In this document: piece by piece, positions 1 through 3,681 of the stretch | How the letters are laid out: each line of letters opens with the position of its first letter | How positions within the stretch are numbered: the first letter of the stretch is position 1 | DNA from: Chloroflexota bacterium | Lineage (GTDB): Bacteria > Chloroflexota > Dehalococcoidia > Lucifugimonadales > CATQGZ01 | Assembly (NCBI GenBank): GCA_027624995.1 | Contig: JAQBTI010000091.1 | Span: 1-8,468 of the forward strand | Reading direction: 5' to 3' | DNA length: 8,468 nt | Made by a program: the position numbers and the translations under genes | The notes under the pieces: model-generated | Databases searched by the model: none | What the model saw: only the letters and a program-made list of their open reading frames with translations | What the model was told of the DNA's origin: nothing

Positions 1-36
1 GCCATCGAGGCTATCGTTGAGGAGGTCGCCGCCTGA
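1..36 (+). CDS. 3' end of a transposase gene, probably IS256 (Mutator) family, partial
   Basis: The first 36 bases read in frame 1 as the tail AIEAIVEEVAA followed by TGA. The stop lies only a few bases before a sequence resembling the terminal inverted repeat of IS256-family elements, which is the usual arrangement in that family (transposase stop just inside the right end). The rest of the gene lies left of the window, so the DDE catalytic residues cannot be seen and the family call rests on the adjacent repeat, not on this peptide. It could instead be the tail of an unrelated short gene. Confidence 0.4.
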   Translation, partial: AIEAIVEEVAA

Positions 37-454
37 TGTCGTTTACACACCTATTGACGTAACCTCCCTTCGCATCGACGAACGCCTTGGCAAAGGCAGG
101 CTCTTTGACAAGCTGCGCCCGGGACCCCTCACTCCGATATGACGCTGTGACCCGGCCAGTTTCCTTGCGTGCCATGAGAAAGGCGAACGATGCTACGTTG
201 TGCTTTGAGGCAGCGACTCCATGCCGGCGGATACGTGAGCGGAGCCGATTGCTCCGCCCTACGTAGAGATGCTTGCTGCCTTCGGAGAAAAGATAGATTC
301 CAGATTTCGGCATTCCGCGGAGCAGTGTCTCTGTTGTTACGGGGCTCATGGCCAGGAGGCGCTCAAATGAGGGCTGGAGCGCTTCAACCAGCTGGGCAAA
401 CGCGAGTGCATTTCTTCTGCGGGCTAAGGGAGTGTCACGCAATAACTTATCCAT
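11..454 (-). CDS. GIY-YIG nuclease family protein, C-terminus cut off by an insertion sequence (cassette C)
   Basis: The 147-residue product has a GIY-YIG core: GIY at residues 52-54, YVG at 64-66, then the Arg-rich helix LRSRIRRH at 71-78. In this short family (about 150-170 residues) the catalytic Glu and the conserved Asn lie in the C-terminal third. Here the family-like sequence ends at Lys129 (68-70), and residues 130-147 are read from the insertion-sequence end, so the metal-binding Glu is missing and the product is probably inactive. The start at 454 gives a family-like N-terminus, although no strong ribosome site precedes it. The gene lies just downstream of an attC site and is the third cassette of the array, without a visible promoter of its own. 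Intact relatives are small DNA endonucleases of mostly unknown role. Confidence 0.75.
   Translation of the reverse strand: MDKLLRDTPLARRRNALAFAQLVEALQPSFERLLAMSPVTTETLLRGMPKSGIYLFSEGSKHLYVGRSNRLRSRIRRHGVAASKHNVASFAFLMARKETGRVTASYRSEGSRAQLVKEPAFAKAFVDAKGGYVNRCVNDIRRRPPQR
37..67 (+). mobile_element. right end of an IS256-like insertion sequence
   Basis: Read inwards on the minus strand, the end is GGTTACGTCAATAGGTGTG followed by TAAAC. IS256-family ends commonly have a TGTCA/CGTCA element followed, after a short gap, by TGTGTAAA, so the shape fits. The boundary falls between about 62 and 68. On its right side the minus-strand reading frame is a good GIY-YIG protein up to residue 129, encoded at 68-70. 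On its left side the frame codes for nothing family-like. The other end and the target-site duplication are outside the window, so exact termini are not proven. Confidence 0.5.
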
Positions 455-537
455 GCTTAGAACGCCAGTACCCGATCATGAATGGACCGGTGCGACTCAT
501 CACTACAGCCATATGGATAGTTTATAACTGTGACGAA

Positions 538-601
538 CCCTAACCATCCGGCATCAGCCGCGCGCGGCTTCTTGCGCGTCGGCCGCATGCAGTTGTTAGC
601 T
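538..601 (-). other. attC: attC recombination site of cassette B (phd-relE)
   Basis: On the minus strand the site starts with AGCTAAC (601-595) and ends with GTTAGGG (544-538). The interior is an imperfect palindrome: GCAT-GC-GGCCG-A-CGCGC on one arm pairs with GCGCG-CGGCT-GATGC on the other, leaving an unpaired A and further mismatches, which resembles the extrahelical bases IntI recognises in folded attC. The site begins 14 bases after the relE stop. Cleavage would be after the G complementary to position 544. Confidence 0.85.
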
Positions 602-615
602 GGCATCTTCTTCAA

Positions 616-960
616 TCAGCGCTGGCCTAATACACCTCGCGCTCGGTCCAAGAGCGTTTCAAGATCTCGATACGTGTCCTCCGCCCTTCTAGCAACCTTG
701 CAGACTACTACCACGACATCATCATCGAATACCGCGTAGATGACACGGTACTGTCCCTGGCGAACCCTGTAGAGAAGTTCATCCAACTTAACGCACCCGG
801 CAGGCCGCGGATCTTCGCTAAGGGAGCGCATGGTCGCGACCAGGCGCTCTCTTTGTTTCTTCGGAATCCGCAGCAGTTGCTCCTCTACATTGCGGTGAAT
901 CTTCAGCGCGTAGCGTAGGCCATCGCTACTGGCCAATTCGCTCAAATACCTCTTCTGCAT
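616..960 (-). CDS. relE: RelE/ParE-superfamily toxin
   Basis: The product is 114 residues if it starts at the ATG at 960. The RelE/ParE fold is shown by YALKIHRNVEEQLLRIP (helix alpha1 region), EDPRPAGCVKL, then LLYRVRQGQYRVIYAV and VVVCKVARRAEDTY (core beta-sheet with basic residues). RelE toxins of this type are ribosome-dependent mRNA endonucleases neutralised by a cognate antitoxin; that activity is inferred from the family. The ATG start overlaps the antitoxin gene by 35 bases. A TTG at 936-934, overlapping by 11 bases, is an alternative that gives a more family-like N-terminus. A longer open frame upstream to 1071 lies inside the antitoxin gene and is not coding. The gene is co-transcribed with the antitoxin and sits 14 bases before its attC. 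Toxin-antitoxin cassettes are well known in integron arrays, where they may stabilise the array. Confidence 0.88.
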   Translation of the reverse strand: MQKRYLSELASSDGLRYALKIHRNVEEQLLRIPKKQRERLVATMRSLSEDPRPAGCVKLDELLYRVRQGQYRVIYAVFDDDVVVVVCKVARRAEDTYRDLETLLDRARGVLGQR

Positions 961-1186
961 CGGCTGCAATGGTCGGCTCCTCAAGATACTCTGCGACTGC
1001 CCGTCGGCCATCCAGCAGATCCTCGAGAAACTCGACACGTTCAACCAGACGATCAAACTCTTCTGGTTCAATCAGCATCGCGGCCGGCTTACTGTGGGAT
1101 AGAACGAGCAAAGGACCTTCTCGGAGGCTCTCCAAGTACGATGCGAGTCCAGATCGCAATTCAGTAACTGTTGCAGTTCTTATCAT
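926..1186 (-). CDS. Phd/YefM-family antitoxin
   Basis: The 86-residue product begins MIRTATVTELRSGLASYLES, the classic Phd/YefM N-terminal DNA-binding fold, followed by GPLLVLSHSKPAAMLIEPEEF. Its acidic C-terminal tail would wrap the RelE partner (VEFLEDLLDG then EEPTIAADAEEVFERIG). The start at 1186 is chosen because the family begins here and AGGTGG lies just upstream. The frame remains open to 1282 but that extension runs over the promoter and operators. The antitoxin gene precedes the toxin, as is usual, and overlaps it. Antitoxin-toxin complexes of this family repress their own promoter, and two palindromes fit that role. This is the first gene of cassette B. Confidence 0.88.
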   Translation of the reverse strand: MIRTATVTELRSGLASYLESLREGPLLVLSHSKPAAMLIEPEEFDRLVERVEFLEDLLDGRRAVAEYLEEPTIAADAEEVFERIGQ

Positions 1187-1198
1187 GATCCACCTGTT

Positions 1199-1252
1199 CT
1201 GTACATAATTACATACAGAATCCAATACTATGGTACGTACGTAATTCAGTAC
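1199..1252 (-). promoter_or_regulatory. two palindromic operators upstream of the antitoxin
   Basis: Site 1 (1199-1218) is CTGTACATAA facing TTACATACAG, with 8 of 10 positions symmetric. Site 2 (1237-1252) is GTACGTAA facing TTCAGTAC, with 6 of 8 symmetric. They share the GTAC(A/G)TAATT core and their centres are 36 bp apart, between the -10 element and the start codon. This layout suits cooperative binding by a Phd/YefM dimer pair, which is an inference. Confidence 0.5.
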
Positions 1253-1254
1253 AC

Positions 1255-1282
1255 ATCTTACTTGAAAGTACTGCCCTGTCAA
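1255..1282 (-). promoter_or_regulatory. promoter of the antitoxin-toxin cassette
   Basis: On the minus strand there is a perfect -35 TTGACA (1282-1277), a 16-bp spacer and the -10 TAAGAT (1260-1255, 4 of 6). Transcription would begin near 1248 and run into the antitoxin at 1186. The promoter lies inside cassette B, so the pair does not depend on the integron Pc promoter. Confidence 0.65.
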
Positions 1283-1306
1283 GAGGCCGTTCGGTACGGA
1301 TTTGCC

Positions 1307-1375
1307 AGCTAACGGTAAGCTGACGTGCTGGGTGGAGCGAAGCGTAACCCAGTCACGTTGAGCGGCTTGTTAGCG
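1307..1375 (-). other. attC: attC recombination site of cassette A
   Basis: On the minus strand it opens with CGCTAACAAG (from 1375) and closes with GTTAGCT (1313-1307). The arms GCTCAACGTG-A-CTGGGT and ACCCAG-CACGT-CAGC pair, with an unpaired A and a mismatched step, around a loop that can form a small inner stem (ACGC/GCTT region). The 69-bp length, TAACAAG opening and GTTAGC closing are standard attC features. The stop codon of the cassette A gene lies inside the site. Confidence 0.88.
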
Positions 1376-1799
1376 CATAACGGGAAAGCCATTCCACAAT
1401 ATTCTTGTTCGGACTTGGCCATGTATATTTTCCGGCAACTACAGTTCCGTCGCTCTGCACTTCCCACCCCTTCGTATTCCGCACATTGGTGTTCTTAAGT
1501 GCCCACGCCAGGAATTCATCATGTGGGTACATGTACCAAGTGCCTTTGCGGCGAAAACAAATGTAGATATCTTTCCCGACGTATTTCTGGTCGAGCGTAA
1601 GAACACCCTTTAACTGGACCTTGAGGAAGGTATCTCCATCGACGTGATTTGCGATGAAGTCCGCCCCTTGCCAATCGTCTGTAAGCCGAATAGTCGCGAA
1701 GCCGTATTCTGCAAGGACAGCCGACACCTTCTGAAAATTGTAATTCTCTTGTTGCCGAGAATTCAGATCCCTGTAATTGACCCGCGAATCTTCCCACAT
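1353..1799 (-). CDS. unknown cassette protein with a PD-(D/E)XK-like GADF...VQLKG motif (cassette A)
   Basis: The 148-residue protein is soluble, with no signal peptide or membrane segment. After a charged N-terminus (RDLNSRQQENYNFQKVSAVL), residues about 25-66 read YGFATIRL, DDWQGADFIA, then LKVQLKG. The spacing of Asp in GADF from Q-x-K in VQLKG resembles the core of PD-(D/E)XK nuclease folds whose second acidic residue is replaced by Gln. Next come aromatic strands (YVGKDIYICF, TWYMYPHDEF). GGAGAGG lies a few bases before the ATG at 1799, giving a clear start. The last residues and the TGA are encoded by the attC site, so the C-terminus depends on the recombination site. It is first after attI and so closest to the Pc promoter. 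I recognise the sequence as a conserved hypothetical type but not a named function; nuclease activity is only a hypothesis. Confidence 0.75.
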   Translation of the reverse strand: MWEDSRVNYRDLNSRQQENYNFQKVSAVLAEYGFATIRLTDDWQGADFIANHVDGDTFLKVQLKGVLTLDQKYVGKDIYICFRRKGTWYMYPHDEFLAWALKNTNVRNTKGWEVQSDGTVVAGKYTWPSPNKNIVEWLSRYALTSRST

Positions 1800-1816
1800 G
1801 CGACCTCTCCACTCTT

Positions 1817-1885
1817 GCGCTAACAGTGTCTTTTATACAGATCGTGTTTTGGCGGCAGCCTAGCGCCTGCACCGGGGCCCGTCAA
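1817..1885 (-). other. attI: candidate attI site and cassette promoter Pc
   Basis: On the minus strand the cassette A boundary is GTTAGCG (1824-1818), which exactly complements CGCTAAC at the start of that cassette's own attC (1375-1369). The sequence before it (AAAAGACACT then GTTAGC) is not part of a hairpin-type attC, as expected for attI rather than another attC. A promoter fits just upstream: -35 TTGACG (1885-1880), a 17-bp spacer and -10 TAGGCT (1862-1857), directed into the cassettes. The -10 is weak (3 of 6). The outer limits of attI cannot be set by eye. Confidence 0.6.
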
Positions 1886-1938
1886 ACTACGTCACGCGTT
1901 CTCATAACCCCAACATCAGACAGGGAGGCGGGGCGGCC

Positions 1939-1967
1939 TTGACCCTTTGTATCTTCCTGGATATCAA
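1939..1967 (+). promoter_or_regulatory. candidate integrase promoter Pint
   Basis: -35 TTGACC (1939-1944, 5 of 6), a 17-bp spacer and -10 TATCAA (1962-1967, 4 of 6). Transcription would start near 1974, about 30 bases before the ATG of the integrase remnant, and point away from the cassettes, as Pint does in integrons. I see no LexA-type CTGT-N8-ACAG box over it. Confidence 0.45.
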
Positions 1968-2004
1968 TCATTATGACGCACTGGATATATCCTACCGCCG
2001 GGTT

Positions 2005-2109
2005 ATGAAAGACTTTCAGGATCATCTCGTAAGGGTTGCTCATGTCCCGGAGCGGAACGCCCCGTACTATGCCGGTTGGGTCCGGCAGGCACAGGACCTC
2101 AGCGTGTGA
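2005..2109 (+). pseudogene. intI: N-terminal remnant of an integron-integrase-like tyrosine recombinase
   Basis: From the ATG at 2005 the frame encodes 34 residues, beginning MKDFQDHLVRVAHVPERNAP and continuing with YYAGWVRQAQDLSV before TGA. The pattern (short helix, then P-E-x-x-x-P-(Y/F)-Y-x-x-W-V) is that of the SAM-like N-terminal DNA-binding domain of environmental IntI-type integrases, which are about 320 residues or more. Everything else, including the catalytic Arg, His and Tyr residues, is gone, and nothing family-like follows in other frames. The position and orientation (divergent from the array, with attI between) are exactly those of intI. The frame is open back to 1939, but the ATG is the family-like start. 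The identification relies on a short peptide plus context. Confidence 0.6.
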
Positions 2110-2164
2110 GTGCCTATGATTCTACTTTCAACAGGGCCCCCCAAATCCAAAACAGCCTCCTGAA

Positions 2165-2213
2165 CAAGTGGCCCGTGCGACCACTTGACTAACTAGCACA
2201 ACCGTGCTACTAT
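2165..2213 (+). promoter_or_regulatory. promoter with two overlapping inverted repeats, reading into the repeat region
   Basis: -35 TTGACT (2185-2190, 5 of 6), a 17-bp spacer and -10 TACTAT (2208-2213, 4 of 6), with a start expected near 2220. Two perfect inverted repeats sit on it. CAAGTGG (2165-2171) faces CCACTTG (2181-2187) and overlaps the -35 box. TAGCAC (2194-2199) faces GTGCTA (2204-2209) and fills the spacer into the -10 box. These look like operators or, less likely, DNA hairpins of a former mobile element. Confidence 0.5.
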
Positions 2214-2222
2214 CTATCCAGT

Positions 2223-2270
2223 GGGACGGACCCCAGCGGGTGCGTCCCTTTCTTATTCCACCGACGCACC
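2223..2270 (+). promoter_or_regulatory. attenuator-like alternative hairpins at the start of the leader
   Basis: GGGAC (2223-2227) plus ACCC (2230-2233) can pair with GGGT (2238-2241) plus GTCCC (2244-2248), followed by TTTCTTATT, giving a terminator-like structure. Its right arm can instead pair downstream: GGTGCGTC (2239-2246) with GACGCACC (2263-2270), a perfect 8-bp stem. The two stems exclude each other. They begin almost at the predicted transcription start near 2220. Confidence 0.45.
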
Positions 2271-2399
2271 GCTCAGGTACCAACAACATACCGCCGAGGC
2301 CCATCCGAATCGCAGCCCCAAAGCTAAAGGGGAACACAATGGAACACGACGGAACGCTCAAACAAGAATTCGACGATCAGGGCCAGGCCTCAGCCGAAA

Positions 2400-2418
2400 C
2401 CCGGACTTCAGTCCGGGG
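2400..2418 (+). repeat. hairpin of repeat unit 1 (UUCA loop)
   Basis: CCCGGAC and GTCCGGG form a 7-bp perfect stem closing a TTCA loop. It lies at the end of unit 1 and is repeated in the other units. Confidence 0.75.
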
Positions 2419-2588
2419 ACTTCGCGATGGTATTCCCTTTCTTATTCCATCGACGCACCGTTCAGGTACCAACAACATACCACCGAGGCCCACCCGAATC
2501 GGGGCCCCAAAGCTGAAGGGGAGCACAATGGAACAGGACGGAACGCTCCAACAAGAATTCGACGATCATGGCAAGGCCTCAGCCCAAA

Positions 2589-2608
2589 CCCCGGACTTCA
2601 GTCCGGGG
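2589..2608 (+). repeat. hairpin of repeat unit 2 (UUCA loop)
   Basis: CCCCGGAC and GTCCGGGG form an 8-bp perfect stem around TTCA, the longest of the three copies. Its right arm overlaps the left arm of a terminator-like stem at 2605-2636. Confidence 0.75.
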
Positions 2609-2636
2609 ACTTTGCGCGGGTGCGTCCCCTTTTTTT
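2605..2636 (+). terminator. intrinsic-terminator-like stem with seven Ts at the unit 2/3 junction
   Basis: GGGGAC (2605-2610) pairs with GTCCCC (2624-2629), followed directly by TTTTTTT (2630-2636). The left arm shares bases with the palindrome at 2589-2608, and the right arm can also join GGTGCGTC/GACGCACC with 2643-2650. Forming either alternative would prevent the terminator. It could end the transcript from the promoter near 2200 inside the repeats. Confidence 0.5.
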
Positions 2637-2773
2637 CCACCGACGCACCGCTCAGGTACCAACAACGCACCACCGAGGCCCATCCGAATCGCAGCCCCAA
2701 AGCTGAAGGGGAGCACAATGGAACAGAAAAGAACGCGCAAACAAGAATTTTTAGATCAGGGACAGGCCAGACC

Positions 2774-2788
2774 CCGGACTTCGGTCCG
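2774..2788 (+). repeat. hairpin of repeat unit 3 (UUCG tetraloop)
   Basis: CGGAC-TTCG-GTCCG: the loop is C(UUCG)G, an exceptionally stable RNA tetraloop, where units 1 and 2 have UUCA. The outer stem is shortened. Similarity to the other units ends here. Confidence 0.7.
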
Positions 2789-2862
2789 AAACCGACTCCC
2801 TACGGTTTACCTCAACCCTTCTCTAAGACCTTGAAAAGGCCCTGCTGTCCACCGCAGAAATC

Positions 2863-2892
2863 TTGACAGGATCACCCTCGTTGGGATAGAAA
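2863..2892 (+). promoter_or_regulatory. candidate promoter of the FHA operon
   Basis: A perfect -35 TTGACA (2863-2868), an 18-bp spacer and -10 TAGAAA (2887-2892, 4 of 6). The start would be near 2899, leaving a leader of about 75 bases before the ATG at 2974. Confidence 0.5.
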
Positions 2893-2973
2893 CGAGCTTG
2901 CGATTCTCGGCTTTTCGCAGTAAGTCTCACGCAATCTCGGGGAACTGGCAGCTACGACCCCGGCTGACCTACC

Positions 2974-3681
2974 ATGAACACGACTCCCGAGCCAATAGTC
3001 ACCATTGAAGGTGGCCCTCTCGACGGTACCTCGATTCCGATCGCAGGTGAAAGACTTACTCTGGGCCGAGACGACGAGAACGATGTCGTCATACGCGGGT
3101 CCGGAGTCTCACGCACACACGCGGAGATCGTCGAGGGGGAGCAGATTTACCTTGTACGTGACCTTGGCAGCACCAATGGCACGTTCGTGAATGGTGATCC
3201 TGTTTCGGAACGTCCTTTATCGCACGGCGACGTCATCCGGCTGGGACCGAGTATGGTTTCCTTGGTGTTTCGAACGGAGGGATCCAGGACCGTCCAGGTG
3301 GCGACGGTGCAACCTCTACAAGAACCGCCCCAGCCGTCCGCCAGGCCATCGGACCGGATTCTTCGGTACTTGCAGAGCCACCCCGATGGTGCGGGTTGGG
3401 ATGAACTCGAGGCGAAGACAGGTCTGTCAGGCCCGGACCTTACGAACGCAATGGCCCGCCTGGTCAAGCGAGGTGAAGCCCATCAGCGAAAACAGACCTT
3501 CTTCGCTGGGAAGGGCCAAGAGGCCGCGGAGGCCGCCGTCGCGGACACTCCTGAGCACTACTGCGAGGAGCACGGAATGCCGTTCGAGCGTTACACCGGC
3601 ACGGACGTTGTCGTCTACGGACACGTAGTAGGTGGCACGTGGTGCGCTGAGGAGACGGAACTAAGAAGCCGTTTCGGGTGA
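2974..3681 (+). CDS. FHA domain protein with winged-helix-like and Cys/His-rich C-terminal domains
   Basis: The 235-residue cytoplasmic protein has three parts. Residues about 8-100 are an FHA phosphothreonine-binding domain with all hallmark residues: G31-R32, S46 and H49 (SRTHAEI), and N68-G69-T70 (GSTNGTFVNG). A Pro-rich linker (about 112-125) leads to a small helical domain (126-180, DRILRYLQ, WDELEAKTGL, NAMARLVKRGE, FFAGKG) that looks like a winged helix. The tail has C197-x2-H200, then YGH (H217) and WC (C224), a spacing that could bind zinc. The start at 2974 has no clear ribosome site. It is the first gene of a four-gene run, and its stop overlaps the next start. No Ser/Thr kinase is in view, so its phosphorylated partner must be encoded elsewhere. 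A DNA-binding regulator of this operon is plausible but inferred. Confidence 0.85.
   Translation: MNTTPEPIVTIEGGPLDGTSIPIAGERLTLGRDDENDVVIRGSGVSRTHAEIVEGEQIYLVRDLGSTNGTFVNGDPVSERPLSHGDVIRLGPSMVSLVFRTEGSRTVQVATVQPLQEPPQPSARPSDRILRYLQSHPDGAGWDELEAKTGLSGPDLTNAMARLVKRGEAHQRKQTFFAGKGQEAAEAAVADTPEHYCEEHGMPFERYTGTDVVVYGHVVGGTWCAEETELRSRFG

Larger units (their letters stand above)
68..1824 (-). mobile_element. integron gene cassette array: three cassettes, the last one truncated
   Basis: All three cassettes read on the minus strand. Cassette A runs from the attI junction at 1824/1823 to the cleavage point in the first attC at 1313/1312. Cassette B runs from 1312 to 544/543. Cassette C runs from 543 down to the insertion sequence at about 68. 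The evidence is two hairpin-forming attC sites, both with a TAAC/GTTA core, placed directly after stop codons. In addition, the sequence at the 5' start of each complete cassette is the exact reverse complement of the sequence at its own 3' attC start, as expected when the linear cassette came from a circle. Cassettes A and B are about 0.51 and 0.77 kb, typical sizes. No resistance gene is present, so this is an environmental type of array. Confidence 0.85.
2237..2788 (+). repeat. three tandem direct repeats of about 190 bp, probably a structured RNA leader
   Basis: The units begin at about 2237, 2427 and 2617. Equivalent ATGs lie at 2339, 2528 and 2718, giving spacings of 189 and 190. Each unit contains in order: a T-rich stretch, GACGCACC, TCAGGTACCAACAAC, CCGAGGCCCA, CCCCAAAGCT, a ribosome-site-like GGGGAG or GGGGAA 4-5 bases before ATGGAACA, about 20 conserved codon-like triplets, and a strong hairpin. 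The third unit has lost about 8 bases and ends at 2788. Long open frames exist here in two or three frames, but the same peptides recur in different frames because the unit length is not constant modulo 3. I therefore do not call a protein gene. No other feature is seen between 2214 and 2860. The family of this element is unknown to me. Confidence 0.8.

Noticed and set aside
616..1071. Longer RelE start at 1071
   Set aside because: The extra 37 residues lie inside the antitoxin gene in another frame and have no family similarity.
926..1282. Longer antitoxin start at 1282
   Set aside because: The extension runs over the promoter and operators; the family N-terminus and ribosome site place the start at 1186.
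1519..1872. Second minus-strand frame overlapping the cassette A gene
   Set aside because: It crosses the attI junction and overlaps the better frame, which has a ribosome site and ordered sequence features.
1920..2010. LexA box controlling the integrase promoter
   Set aside because: No CTGT-N8-ACAG or close variant is present over or near the promoter.
2271..2300. Possible glycine riboswitch (CTCAGGTACCAAC resembles its 3' conserved segment)
   Set aside because: The matching GGAGAG-type 5' strand and the GCCGAAGG element are not in the right order or distance. It remains worth a covariance search but cannot be called.
2237..2788. CRISPR array
   Set aside because: Three units of about 190 bp without short regular repeats and unique spacers do not fit, and no cas genes are present.
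2204..2866. Long open frames over the tandem repeats, up to 220 codons
   Set aside because: The same peptides recur in different frames because the repeat unit is 189 or 190 bases, no frame resembles a known protein, and no start is better than the others. The open frames follow from a stop-poor repeat.
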